The notes beneath the pieces were generated by a model. That model worked only from the letters and a program-made list of their open reading frames with translations. It did no database searches and had not been told where the DNA came from. A program made the position numbers and the translations under genes. A stretch of 59,481 nucleotides of DNA. Origin: an uncultured Acetatifactor sp. GTDB taxonomy: Bacteria > Bacillota > Clostridia > Lachnospirales > Lachnospiraceae. Where the stretch lies: positions 1 through 59,481 of the forward strand of contig NZ_CAJUCP010000031.1 of the NCBI RefSeq assembly GCF_910585425.1, read 5' to 3'. The first letter of the stretch is position 1; every line of letters starts with the position of its first letter. Shown here piece by piece: positions 34,806 to 43,041 of this stretch.

Positions 34806-35549
34806 ATGAAACTCACCTTTTTAGGAACCAGCCACGGCGTCCCGGCGGCGGACCGGTATTGCCAGAGCATCCTTGCCCAGACGGAGAACGGCGGCTACAT
34901 CATCGACGCGGGAGCCCCGGTGTTCGACTGCCTGCTGCGGCAGAATGTGGACATCAACAAAATCAGGGCGGTGTTCATCACCCACATGCACGGCGACCAT
35001 GTGGACTGTCTCTTCGGGCTGATCGGCATCGCCTGCTGGTACTATACGGATATGCGCTTTGACGTGTTCCTGCCGGAGCAGAAGGGCATCGACGCGGTGA
35101 CTGCCTTTCTGGAGGCCACCCTGGGGGATCCTGCCCTTTTCCCCAATGATCGTGTACGCCTGCGGCTCATGAAGGAGGGGGAGGTGTATCAGGACGGGGA
35201 GATGAAAGTGACCGCTTTCCCCACCGGGCATCTGCGGGCCCAGGGCCGCCCCGCATACGGGTATCTCCTGGAAAGCGGCGGCAAGAGGGTGTACATCTCC
35301 GGGGACCTGAACGGAGAGACGATAGATTATCCGGCATTCCTGGAGGAGGAGCCGGTGGACGCTTTCGTGGTGGAGTGCGCCCATTTCCCGGCGGAGCGGC
35401 TGGCAGAACGGCTGCTAAGCTGCAAGGCGGAGAAGGTGCTGCCAGTGCATGTATGGCCCCTTGATAAGTATGATATCCTGAAGCAGGCGGAAAGCACGCT
35501 GCCTTTCCCCATGGCGTATCCGGCAGATGGCGACAGCTATGTAATATAA
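34806..35549 (+). CDS. MBL-fold metallo-hydrolase
   Basis: 247 residues; ATG at 34806 after AGGAGG. A metallo-beta-lactamase fold enzyme of the RNase Z/ElaC-like branch: TFLGTSHGVP at the N-terminus, the metal site THMHGDHVD near residue 59-67, a further His in FPTGHLRAQG, Asp in YISGDLNGE and the final His in VLPVHVWPLDKY. Probably a phosphodiesterase or a related hydrolase; the substrate is not evident. A short hairpin (35551-35573) follows the stop codon. Confidence 0.9.
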   Translation: MKLTFLGTSHGVPAADRYCQSILAQTENGGYIIDAGAPVFDCLLRQNVDINKIRAVFITHMHGDHVDCLFGLIGIACWYYTDMRFDVFLPEQKGIDAVTAFLEATLGDPALFPNDRVRLRLMKEGEVYQDGEMKVTAFPTGHLRAQGRPAYGYLLESGGKRVYISGDLNGETIDYPAFLEEEPVDAFVVECAHFPAERLAERLLSCKAEKVLPVHVWPLDKYDILKQAESTLPFPMAYPADGDSYVI

Positions 35550-35550
35550 T

Positions 35551-35573
35551 TTCAGCATGATACCGATGCTGAA
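35551..35573. other. Hairpin after the MBL-fold gene
   Basis: TTCAGCAT and ATGCTGAA form an 8-bp stem right after the stop codon. On the plus strand it is followed by A, not T, so its role as a terminator is unclear. Confidence 0.4.
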
Positions 35574-35680
35574 AAAAATGTCCTTAAGAACCGGCTTTTT
35601 CAGCGCCTGGCAAGCCATCCGGCGCTGCCGGAATACATGCGCCACGCCCATGGGCCGCACTACGCCACGAGCCTCTCTTG

Positions 35681-35854
35681 TCCATGCTCCGCCAAACCTC
35701 GGGGGCCCTTAAAGCCATGCCACTCTAAACTCCTTGGGTCCCTCATAGCCATGTCCCACCAAACCCTTGGGTCCCTTAAAACCATGCCATGCCAAAACCC
35801 TGGGGTCCCCCATAGCCATGCCACTCTAAACTCCTTGGGATCCTCATAGCCATG
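35681..35854. repeat. Degenerate 33-34 bp tandem repeat (five units and a partial)
   Basis: Units begin with (G/A/T)CCATG at 35681, 35714, 35748, 35781, 35815 and 35849, so the period is 33 or 34. Each reads roughly CCATG, then a CCACC/CCACTC part, then CTTGGGTCCCT and CATA or TAAA. Units at 35714 and 35815 are almost identical. The array lies between convergent genes in a 387-base gap. Short frames across it are simply the repeat read as codons. Confidence 0.75.
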
Positions 35855-35864
35855 CCCGCAGCTA

Positions 35865-35915
35865 CCGGAATGCCTGCACAAAGCGGATAGTGTCCGTTTC
35901 GTGCAGGCCATTCCA
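35865..35915. repeat. Long imperfect inverted repeat beside the tandem array
   Basis: The arms GGAATG-CCTGCAC and GTGCAGG-CCATTCC pair with one bulge, with an inner stem AGCGGA/TCCGTTT. The left arm begins GGAATGCCTGC, as does the nested inverted repeat at 44213. No T-run. Confidence 0.5.
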
Positions 35916-35936
35916 GTCTGCGCAGCTCGGCGCTTC

Positions 35937-37034
35937 CTAGCGGTTATTAGAGAAGTGGGCCCCACTACCTCCCTGGCCCCACGGAACCTCCCCGCAGCTT
36001 TCCAACAGCTCCTGCCAGCGCGCCTCCCCTTTCATGTACCCGAAGTTCTCCTCCTCCCGCAGCGCCTTTATCAGGGTCTCCCGCATCTGCCCACAGAACT
36101 CCTCCGACAGCTCCTTGAACTCCATATGCCCATAAAGCCGAGACCGGCTGTAGCTGGTTATGTCTTCTATGCATGACAGGAGCTTTCCCGCAATCCGCAT
36201 GGTGGCCTCCGGATCCTTCTCCGCCATGGCCAGGTCCATCTCCATGGTGGCCTCCTGGTACTGGCCTATCTCCATCAGCCGGGCCAGGCCTGTCTGCTTC
36301 TCCACAATGAAGCGGGCCGTCTCCATGTCCTTCTCCTGCTTTGCCAACTGGCTGATGCTCTGCAGAGCCGTCTGCAGCTTATGGTATCCGGAGAACACAA
36401 GCTCCTCGTACAGCTTATAAGCCTCCCGGACCCGCCCCGTCCTGCTGTAGATATCGCCCTGCCGCCTCTTCCGCTCCGGATCCTCCTCGGAATAGTACGC
36501 GAGATAGCCTTCCGCCCTGTCGTATTCTTCCCGCCAGAAATAGAATCCGAACAGCCCTGCCGCGCCATGGAGCCTGATGCCCTCGTCCCCGCTCTCCAGG
36601 GCCCGGGCATAGCAGGAGCTGATATAGGCGTCATACTGCTCTGCCGCCTCCTCCGGGATCTCTCCCACCCTGCGGGGCACGTCCAGCAGCAGCGCCATCT
36701 GCCAGATCAGGCTGTCGCAGTTTGGATACTGCTCCAGCACGGATTTCGCCCAGTTGAAGACATCATCATAGTCCTCCTTCCGCAGCCTCTCGCCCGCCTC
36801 CTGCACGAACCGGCGGATCTCCTCCTCCGTAAGCGCCTCCCTGAAGCACAGCAATGTGTCCGTGGTAATGCCAAGCATCCTGGCGATGGGGGCCAGCAGG
36901 GCGATGTCCGGGGCCGACGCGCCGCTCTCCCACTTGTTCACTGCGGGAGCCGTGACGCCCAGGCGCCTGGCCATCTCCTCCTGGGTCATGTCCTTCTCTT
37001 TCCTGTATTTCCGTATGACCTGTCCTATCTCCAT
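35937..37034 (-). CDS. XRE family regulator with TPR-like helical C-terminus
   Basis: 365 residues; ATG at 37034 with AAAGGAG. Residues 1-65 are an XRE helix-turn-helix (MTQEEMARRLGVTAPAVNKWESG). The remaining 300 residues are alpha-helical repeats, as in peptide-sensing or stress-type Clostridial regulators (tetratricopeptide-like). It has a promoter at 37087-37115 and is divergent from the Uma2 gene. The regulated genes and signal are unknown. Confidence 0.9.
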   Translation of the reverse strand: MEIGQVIRKYRKEKDMTQEEMARRLGVTAPAVNKWESGASAPDIALLAPIARMLGITTDTLLCFREALTEEEIRRFVQEAGERLRKEDYDDVFNWAKSVLEQYPNCDSLIWQMALLLDVPRRVGEIPEEAAEQYDAYISSCYARALESGDEGIRLHGAAGLFGFYFWREEYDRAEGYLAYYSEEDPERKRRQGDIYSRTGRVREAYKLYEELVFSGYHKLQTALQSISQLAKQEKDMETARFIVEKQTGLARLMEIGQYQEATMEMDLAMAEKDPEATMRIAGKLLSCIEDITSYSRSRLYGHMEFKELSEEFCGQMRETLIKALREEENFGYMKGEARWQELLESCGEVPWGQGGSGAHFSNNR

Positions 37035-37086
37035 ATGACAATCTCCTTTACATGATTCGGATTCGCATGGGCCTCTGCTGTCTTTT

Positions 37087-37115
37087 ATCCTATCAGACGG
37101 ACAGCGGGACTGCAA
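37087..37115 (-). promoter_or_regulatory. Candidate promoter of the XRE/TPR regulator
   Basis: On the minus strand TTGCAG (37110-37115) and TAGGAT (37087-37092), spacer 17. Confidence 0.5.
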
Positions 37116-37218
37116 CTGAGCAGATGTTAAATATTGCTCACAGAAATTAACCGCGGCTCAATATACTGGTCCTGTCTTACTTCCGGCCTACCAAGAGGAA
37201 AATCCAGCGCAATCGTCA

Positions 37219-37247
37219 TTGCCATCACATTTCGTATATGCTATACT
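37219..37247 (+). promoter_or_regulatory. Promoter of the Uma2 gene
   Basis: TTGCCA (37219-37224) and TATACT (37242-37247), spacer 17, about 50 bases before the ATG at 37297. Confidence 0.65.
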
Positions 37248-37296
37248 ACCACTAAGCGTTGGGCCATTCCCTGGCATCCGGAAAGGAAGGAATACT

Positions 37297-37863
37297 ATGT
37301 CGCCAGCATTACAATTACAGTCGGAATGCATTACTCTGGAACAATATGAGGCTCTGCCGGAGGACAGGCGGGTAGAAGTCTTTGACGGTGTCGTCTATGA
37401 TATGGCCAGCCCCTCACAGATTCATCAGGCGCTGTCCATGGAGCTGTCGAATATCCTCTACAACTACATCAAAAGCAAAAAGGGCCCCTGCCAGGTATTC
37501 GCCGCCCCCTTCGATGTAAAGCTGTCCGACAAGCCTCTTACCATTGTGCAGCCTGACATCATGGTCATCTGCGACAAGGATAAACTGGACGGAAAGCGCT
37601 GCAATGGCGCGCCTGATTTCATCATCGAAATCGTCTCCCCCGGCAATCCGTCAGACGATTATATCCGGAAGGCATTCTACTACAAAAGTTACGGCGTCCG
37701 TGAATACTGGATCGTGGATCCAAAACGCCGGATGGTAACTCTCAACTATTTCGAGGAAGACCTTATCAATGTGGCGTACAGCTTCGATTCCACGATCAAG
37801 GTAGGCATCTATGACGATCTGCTGATCGGCTTCTCCGCGATTGCGGATCTGTTGGACATTTAG
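37297..37863 (+). CDS. Uma2 family endonuclease-fold protein
   Basis: 188 residues; ATG after AAGGAAGG. The PD-(D/E)xK-type Uma2 (DUF820) fold: LEQYEALPEDRRVEVFDGVVYDMASPS, then VQPDIMVICDKDKLD, PDFIIEIVSPGNPSDD with the catalytic Asp and Glu, and YKSYGVREYWIVDPKRRMV. Members are widespread and their role is unclear; some are in mobile or defence settings. The SDR gene is 66 bases downstream. Confidence 0.9.
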   Translation: MSPALQLQSECITLEQYEALPEDRRVEVFDGVVYDMASPSQIHQALSMELSNILYNYIKSKKGPCQVFAAPFDVKLSDKPLTIVQPDIMVICDKDKLDGKRCNGAPDFIIEIVSPGNPSDDYIRKAFYYKSYGVREYWIVDPKRRMVTLNYFEEDLINVAYSFDSTIKVGIYDDLLIGFSAIADLLDI

Positions 37864-37929
37864 CCCCGGGAAAAGGCAGTGGTTTTTGCGCGAATTCAAT
37901 CTATTTTTCATCTAAAGGAGGTAACAATC

Positions 37930-38730
37930 ATGGGTTTTCTGACTGGTAAGACGGCAATCATCACAGGCGCGGGCCGGGCGGTATTGAGCGACGGGCGCTG
38001 CGGCTCCATCGGCTACGGCATCGCCACCGCATACGCCAAGGAGGGCGCGAACCTGGTCATCACAGGCCGCAATGTGAAGAAGCTGGAGGACGCAAAGGAG
38101 GAGCTGGAGCGGCTGTACGGCATCCAGGTCCTGACTGTGCAGGCGGACGTGAACGCGGGCGCGGACAATGAGGCCGTGGTGGGGGAAGTGGTGAAGCAGA
38201 CCATGGAGAAGTTCGGCAGGATCGACGTGCTGATCAACAATGCCCAGGCTTCCGCTTCCGGCGTGCCGCTGGCGGAGCACACCACGGACCAGTTCAATCT
38301 GGCCCTCTATTCCGGGCTCTACGCGGCGTTCTATTACATGAAGGCATGCTATCCCCACCTGGCCGAGACCAAAGGCAGCGTCATCAATTTCGCCTCCGGC
38401 GCGGGGCTCTTCGGCAATTTCGGACAGTGCGCCTACGCTGCGGCCAAGGAGGGCATCCGCGGCCTGACCCGTGTAGCCGCCACGGAGTGGGCAAAGGACG
38501 GCATCAATGTGAACATCATCTGCCCTCTGGCCTGGACGGCCCAGCTCGAGAACTTCGAGAAGGCTTATCCGGACGCCTTCAAGGCGAATGTGAAGATGCC
38601 TCCCGCAGGACATTACGGCGATTCCGAGCTGGAGATCGGCCGGGTCTGCGTCCAGCTTGCCTCCCCGGACTTCAAGTACCTCACGGGCGAGACCCTCACC
38701 TTAGAGGGCGGCATGGGGCTTCGTCCGTAA
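37930..38730 (+). CDS. Short-chain dehydrogenase/reductase
   Basis: 266 residues; ATG after AAAGGAGG. Rossmann SDR with Tyr/Lys in YAAAK and Ser in NFASGAG, plus LINNAQAS. The nucleotide-binding motif is stretched: TGAGR is followed by about ten extra residues (AVLSDGRCGS) before IGYGIA. NAD(P)-dependent oxidoreductase; substrate unknown. A terminator lies 70 bases downstream. Confidence 0.9.
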   Translation: MGFLTGKTAIITGAGRAVLSDGRCGSIGYGIATAYAKEGANLVITGRNVKKLEDAKEELERLYGIQVLTVQADVNAGADNEAVVGEVVKQTMEKFGRIDVLINNAQASASGVPLAEHTTDQFNLALYSGLYAAFYYMKACYPHLAETKGSVINFASGAGLFGNFGQCAYAAAKEGIRGLTRVAATEWAKDGINVNIICPLAWTAQLENFEKAYPDAFKANVKMPPAGHYGDSELEIGRVCVQLASPDFKYLTGETLTLEGGMGLRP

Positions 38731-38797
38731 GCCTCTCGGTTTTCAGGATCCGGCGGAGGATACGCCCTCTTTCCGGTATCTGCGGAATGGTTCCACA

Positions 38798-38835
38798 GGC
38801 AGCAGGTTTCTATTCCACCTGCTGCCTTTCATTTT
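38798..38835 (+). terminator. Terminator of the SDR gene
   Basis: GGCAGCAGGT and ACCTGCTGCC form a 10-bp stem followed by TTTCATTTT. It overlaps the 3' end of the convergent Fur-family gene. Confidence 0.7.
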
Positions 38836-39301
38836 CCCGACAGTCCCTGCAGTATCCGTACAGCTCCAGCTTATGGCCCGTCACCGCGAAGCCCTCCATC
38901 CCTTCCTCCAGATGGATATGGCTGAACGGACAGTGCCGCAGGGGAATCCGGGTATGGCAGTTGAGGCAGACCGCGTAGTGGGTATGGCCTCCGCGGTTCA
39001 GGCTGTATACTACAGACCCGTCTTCCATCCAGGCGCTCTTCTCCACCAGTCCCATCTCCTCGAAAGCCGCCAGGATGCGGTAGACCGTGGAAACGGCATA
39101 TCCGGCTCCCCCTCCGCTGTCCTCACCGGCCGTTATCCGCTGATAAATCTGTATGGCGCTGAGGGGCTCCGCCGTCTCCCAGAGCACTCTGTATACACTT
39201 TTCCTCTGCCTCGTCCATTTCAGTCCCTGGGGATAGGAGATCTCTTTTCCGCAGTCCCCGTAGGGCAGATCCTGGGCGGGCATCTTCAGTTTCCTGTTCA
39301 T
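38810..39301 (-). CDS. Fur family transcriptional regulator
   Basis: 163 residues; ATG at 39301 with AGGAGAAGACAGCC. A winged-helix DNA-binding domain (TRQRKSVYRVLWETAEPLSA, VSTVYRILAAFEEMGLVEK) is followed by a dimer/metal domain with Cys112, Cys115, Cys151, Cys154 and HIH at about 128-130. The two CxxC pairs mark a structural zinc site. It is downstream of a metal exporter in the same direction, and the exporter promoter carries a Fur/Zur-like inverted repeat, so it probably represses its own operon. Whether it senses Zn, Mn or Fe is not decided by the sequence. Confidence 0.93.
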   Translation of the reverse strand: MNRKLKMPAQDLPYGDCGKEISYPQGLKWTRQRKSVYRVLWETAEPLSAIQIYQRITAGEDSGGGAGYAVSTVYRILAAFEEMGLVEKSAWMEDGSVVYSLNRGGHTHYAVCLNCHTRIPLRHCPFSHIHLEEGMEGFAVTGHKLELYGYCRDCRENERQQVE

Positions 39302-39424
39302 GGCTGTCTTCTCCTGTCCTTCCGCAATGCATGGGCCATTGCCGGAGCCTTCGTCCGTCCCTGTCCTGTGCGGGCTATAGGCAAATCAGCCCCCGGGCCA
39401 CTGCCCCCAGGGAGCGAACAGACC

Positions 39425-40321
39425 TCATGCGATTCCCATCCACTCCACGGCAATCCCCGCAGCCACGCCAATCGCGTAGAGCAGCCCCAGTATCTTCAGG
39501 TTCTCCCGCCTGTCGCGGTTCACCCGGAACAGCACCAGCACCCCTACCCCGGAGCCAGCCAGCAGCCCTGCCATGGCGGCCCCCAGCCCCATGGAGCCCG
39601 ACAGGTACAGCTGGGTGATCGCCACGGAACCGGCGCAGTTGGGTATCAGGCCCACAAGCCCCGCCAGCACAGGCCCCGCGAAAGGCCTGTTCAGGATCAA
39701 TGTCCCCAGGGCGTCCTCCCCCAGGAAGTGCAGGATTAGATTCAGCCCCAGGTTCACCGCCAGGATGAAGAACGCGATCTTCGCCGTATGGGACAGGGCG
39801 GAGCGCAGGATGCCTTTCTCGCAGTGGCAGCGCTCCTGCTCGCAGATGTCATGGATGCCGTCGGGCTTTCGTCTTCCCTCCCTGTTGCGGCCAAGCAAAT
39901 CGATTACAAGCCCCGCCGCCATGCCCACCAGGGCCTTGCCTGCCAGGATCTTCAGAATCATGCCCACTGGGGCCCGCTGGGAAATCAGGATGGGCAGCAT
40001 CTCGTCCGATGTGGACAGGTACACCGCCATCAGCGTGCCCAGCGTGATGACCCGCCCGGCATACAGGTTCGATGCCGCCGCGGAGAAGCCGCACTGGGGC
40101 AGGGCCCCCAGCAGCCCGCCCACAATGGGCGCGGCCAGGCCCGCGGCGAAATGCCTCCGCGGGGAATGCCCCGTATCCTCCGCGGCTCCCGGCCGCCGGA
40201 TCAGCTTCCTGGCATGTTCTCCCGTCCTGTGCTCCAGGTACTCCATCGCGAGATAGGTCAGGAATAAAAAGGGAATCAGCTTCACGCTGTCCATGAGCGC
40301 GTCCTCTATTAAATGCAGCAT
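39425..40321 (-). CDS. Putative heavy-metal (manganese/arsenic-type) exporter, ArsP_2 family
   Basis: 298 residues; ATG at 40321 with AAAGGA eight bases upstream. About ten membrane segments with the repeated pattern GGLLGALPQCGFSAAASNLYAGRVITLGTLMAVYLSTSDEM and GLIPNCAGSVAITQLYLSG of the PF11449 family. A Cys/His-rich cytoplasmic loop (HDICEQERCHCEKG) follows the fourth or fifth helix and may bind metal. Coupled to a Fur-family gene downstream and preceded by an operator that overlaps its promoter. Family members are annotated as manganese or arsenic exporters; the metal here is inferred. Confidence 0.88.
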   Translation of the reverse strand: MLHLIEDALMDSVKLIPFLFLTYLAMEYLEHRTGEHARKLIRRPGAAEDTGHSPRRHFAAGLAAPIVGGLLGALPQCGFSAAASNLYAGRVITLGTLMAVYLSTSDEMLPILISQRAPVGMILKILAGKALVGMAAGLVIDLLGRNREGRRKPDGIHDICEQERCHCEKGILRSALSHTAKIAFFILAVNLGLNLILHFLGEDALGTLILNRPFAGPVLAGLVGLIPNCAGSVAITQLYLSGSMGLGAAMAGLLAGSGVGVLVLFRVNRDRRENLKILGLLYAIGVAAGIAVEWMGIA

Positions 40322-40417
40322 TGCAAACATCCTTTCTGTTCAAAGACAGCCATTCGGCAAAGTCAGTCTTTTCCGAATACTGCACGATTCGTCCGGGCTT
40401 TGCCTTCACACCACAAA

Positions 40418-40454
40418 GTCCCAGATGCAAATGCGACTCATTTGCATCTGGGAC
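40418..40454. promoter_or_regulatory. Fur/Zur-type operator (37-bp inverted repeat) at the exporter promoter
   Basis: Two perfect 16-base arms, GTCCCAGATGCAAATG and CATTTGCATCTGGGAC, with a five-base centre. The core ATGCAAATG/CATTTGCAT looks like a Fur-family box. On the minus strand it begins inside the -10 box (40453-40458) and covers the transcription start, the position of a repressor site. Confidence 0.8.
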
Positions 40455-40482
40455 TATAACACATTTTTCCCTCTTCTGTCAA
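40453..40482 (-). promoter_or_regulatory. Promoter of the exporter/Fur operon
   Basis: On the minus strand TTGACA (40477-40482) and TATAGT (40453-40458), spacer 18, overlapping the operator. Confidence 0.75.
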
Positions 40483-40650
40483 TACCTGTTCCTCAAATCT
40501 CACGGCGGGCGATGCATATGCGCTTGCTGTCTCGTGATTTTCGTGCAAAATGCGCGCGAAAGCGCTTCGCTGAGACATCTACAATCTGTAAACAATGACC
40601 ACATGCGCGCTGCCCGGCAGGCTCGGAAAAGTCCATTGCCAAGGACGGCA
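40483..40650. other. Intergenic stretch with no gene seen
   Basis: No credible reading frame. An imperfect long palindrome (GTCTC ... GAGAC, about 40528-40576, rich in GCGC) is present. It separates the exporter promoter from the 3' end of the propeller/solute-binding lipoprotein gene. Confidence 0.4.
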
Positions 40651-42843
40651 TCACTCCGCCAGATACATCTTCAGCCCGTCCTCTATCCTCTGGACAGTGG
40701 CTTCATTGGTCTGCGAGCCCTCCAGATATGCCCCCAGCGCCTCGGTCAATACCTCCCGTATCTTCGTATCCTCCGCCGCCGGCTTATCCAGGGCCTTGCA
40801 TATGGCCAGCAGAGCCTCCGCCGTCTCGTCGGAATACTGCCTGATGGCGAATTCCACCTCGCCGCCCTCCGCCTCTATGGATGTGAAGGCCTCCGATTCC
40901 GAGCGGTCCTCATGGGCCTGCTTTTCCAGAGAGGCCAGATTCACCGGGAACCCCAGGTAATGGTCCTTATCCTGCACGCTCTCGGACAGGGCCAGGCGCA
41001 GGAAATCCATCGCAGTGTCCTGATACCGGCTCTTGGTGCATATCCCTGTCTGCAGGAGCGGCAGGAAGCTGTTCTCATAGGCGGCAAAGCTTCCCTGGAT
41101 ATAATCCACGATCGCTATGGGGAACATGCAGTTCTTGAATCCGGTGACTTCACTGAACGCAAGCTTTGCCCCGGAGGCCAGATCCCACATGCTGTAGGCC
41201 CGCTCCCCCTTTCCTCTGTATTCCACAATGCCGCAGCTGTCCGCAATCTTTTTCACGCACTCCAGCCTGCTGCCCAGCACTTCCCTGTCCAACTGCTTTT
41301 CTTTCACGATATCCCCGCAGAAATAAGGGTAGAACTTATCCACCAGCTCGCCTATTGTCTGAGGGCCCAGATAATTCTCCTCCGTCCCGGACAGGAAATC
41401 CGCCAGAGCCTCCAGGGATGCCATGTTTTCCGCTTCGATATCCCTCCCCAAGGCCATGTTGAAGCCGAACTGCAGGGGCACGATATAGTGCTTGCCGTCT
41501 TCCTGAACATAATTTTCCGTAATTCCGGACAGTAGCTCTCCCCGCTCCTCCATGGGTCCTACAGCCTCCCCGATGTCTGCCAGCAGGCCTTTTTTCATGA
41601 AAGAATCCATGTCCAGCCCATCCAGCACCAGGATATCCGGCGCATCCTCCCCCATCAGAAGGGTATTGAGCTCCTGGTAGACCGCATTGTAATCAGCCTC
41701 CCCGCTGTCGTAGGCGGAATAGGCGTACTGTATCGTGATCGCCACCTCGGGATGCTCCCTGTGGTACATGACGGCGGCCTGCTGCAGGAGAGGGCTCTCA
41801 TAGACAGTGTACAGGTGCAGCTCCTCCTCTATCTCGACCACCGCCTCCGGATCATAAGCATAGCGGTTTAGCCTCGCGCCGCCTCCCGATTCCTGAAACA
41901 GCGCGTAGATGCTGCCGTCTTCCCGAACGGCCAGTCCCGCGCACTGGCAATCGGTCATGGCGAAATCCGTCTCCAGGCCGTCCAGCAGCTTCTCCCAGGT
42001 ATCCGCTTCTGCCCGGCGGCGGAAAATGCCGTCCGTGCCTGCCACGATCAGGTCTTTCTCCTCTGTGGCACAGACATTCGCTCTATACGCGCTGTCTGTG
42101 GGAAAGTCGATTTTGGTCACGCTGCCGCCCCGGCCGCCCTGGCGCTTTTCTATCTGCATGCCGGGATTCTCTGTGGCGCACAGGTAGATATTCGCTCCGT
42201 CGGACACCACTGTTTCATCATATTGCGCGGATATTTCTTCGCTTTCCAGCACATGCCCGTCCTCCCCTGACAACAGGTCCATGGAAGTGTAGGTGAGGGC
42301 GAACAGGGAACCGTCCTCCAGCGCCGCGATTCCCCGGAGGCTCTCGTACATGCCCCATTCCTCATTCAGTATCGTCCATTTCTCCGGCGTGATGTCCCTT
42401 GCCTGGCCCGCACCGCTCTTCCATAGGCAGCTCCTGTAGGACGTATCTTCCGGCAGGGCATATCTGGCGGCCAGATACTGTGTGCCGTCCCCGCTTTGGG
42501 CCAGCATGACGCCCACGGCTTCCCCGCAGGGCAGCTCCACTGAAGCCAGCCAGCTCTGTGTCACATCGGTGAAGGTTTCTTCCTGTGCGGCCCACTCCGA
42601 GAAGACCATCCTGTCATCTTCGCTTTTCAAGGCCAGCAGATGTATCTCCCCATCCACGGAAAATATCTGCCGGGGCTCCCATGCCTCCAGCCCCTCCGGC
42701 AGCTCCTGCCTTGTCTCCACCCATCTGCCCTTCGTCTGCTGTGTGGCCACGCTTCCGCCTGTGTCCCTTTTCCCGCATCCGCTCAGGGCTCCCGCCAGCA
42801 TGGCGGCGCAGGCAAGCACTGTCATCCTCCGTATATGCACCAT
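40651..42843 (-). CDS. Lipoprotein fusing a propeller-like domain to a solute-binding domain
   Basis: 730 residues; ATG at 42843 after AAGGGAAC. Lipoprotein signal ending ALSGC (Cys23). Residues about 40-330 form repeated beta-rich units (LPEDTSYRSCLWKS, LRGIAALEDGSLFALTYT, VSDGANIYLCATENP, DLIVAGTDGIFRR, GLAVREDGSIYALFQES), resembling a beta-propeller. Residues about 345-720 read as an ABC solute-binding protein (ELHLYTVYESPLLQQAAVMYHREHP, DAPDILVLDGLDMDSFMKKG, YIVPLQFGFNMAL). No permease or ATPase gene is adjacent, so it may be a receptor rather than a transport part. Four 11-bp-spaced TTAACA-like units upstream suggest Pho control. Confidence 0.8.
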   Translation of the reverse strand: MVHIRRMTVLACAAMLAGALSGCGKRDTGGSVATQQTKGRWVETRQELPEGLEAWEPRQIFSVDGEIHLLALKSEDDRMVFSEWAAQEETFTDVTQSWLASVELPCGEAVGVMLAQSGDGTQYLAARYALPEDTSYRSCLWKSGAGQARDITPEKWTILNEEWGMYESLRGIAALEDGSLFALTYTSMDLLSGEDGHVLESEEISAQYDETVVSDGANIYLCATENPGMQIEKRQGGRGGSVTKIDFPTDSAYRANVCATEEKDLIVAGTDGIFRRRAEADTWEKLLDGLETDFAMTDCQCAGLAVREDGSIYALFQESGGGARLNRYAYDPEAVVEIEEELHLYTVYESPLLQQAAVMYHREHPEVAITIQYAYSAYDSGEADYNAVYQELNTLLMGEDAPDILVLDGLDMDSFMKKGLLADIGEAVGPMEERGELLSGITENYVQEDGKHYIVPLQFGFNMALGRDIEAENMASLEALADFLSGTEENYLGPQTIGELVDKFYPYFCGDIVKEKQLDREVLGSRLECVKKIADSCGIVEYRGKGERAYSMWDLASGAKLAFSEVTGFKNCMFPIAIVDYIQGSFAAYENSFLPLLQTGICTKSRYQDTAMDFLRLALSESVQDKDHYLGFPVNLASLEKQAHEDRSESEAFTSIEAEGGEVEFAIRQYSDETAEALLAICKALDKPAAEDTKIREVLTEALGAYLEGSQTNEATVQRIEDGLKMYLAE

Positions 42844-42888
42844 GTTCCCTTACCTCTTTTCCGCAGCGCTTCTGTCAATGCCGCTTTT

Positions 42889-42901
42889 CTTATAGTATAA
42901 G
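42889..42901. promoter_or_regulatory. 13-bp palindrome overlapping the -10 box of the lipoprotein gene
   Basis: CTTATAGTATAAG is a perfect palindrome. The -10 hexamer TATACT (minus strand, 42894-42899) lies in it. Confidence 0.4.
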
Positions 42902-42922
42902 CGGAATGAGGGCCGGGATATC

Positions 42923-42960
42923 TTAAAATCAGGTTAAGCATGTGTTGATAATATGTTAAG
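42923..42960 (-). promoter_or_regulatory. Pho-box-like array of four 11-bp direct repeats
   Basis: On the minus strand four units at exact 11-base spacing begin TTAACA, TCAACA, TTAACC and TTAAGA, ending 24 bases before the -10 box. This matches the PhoP box of Bacillus-type regulators (repeated TTAACA-like units every 11 bases, known from the family). No good -35 box is present, as expected for an activated promoter. Confidence 0.6.
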
Positions 42961-42993
42961 GCCGGATTAAGCTTCCATTTTTTATATGCTGTC

Positions 42994-43022
42994 TTGCGCC
43001 AGATTTCCAACCATGCTATAGT
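42994..43022 (+). promoter_or_regulatory. Promoter of the HipA-like kinase operon
   Basis: TTGCGC (42994-42999) and TATAGT (43017-43022), spacer 17. The leader to the ATG at 43042 is only about 13 bases and consists mainly of the ribosome site. Confidence 0.65.
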
Positions 43023-43041
43023 AAAAACGGAGGAATCGAGG

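Noticed and set aside
35681..35854. CRISPR array
   Set aside because: Units abut without unique spacers and vary over their length; no cas genes.
35660..35965. Minus-strand frame across the 34-bp repeats coding for an 11-residue-type repeat
   Set aside because: Period alternates 33/34 bases, so the units are not kept in one frame; no ribosome site.
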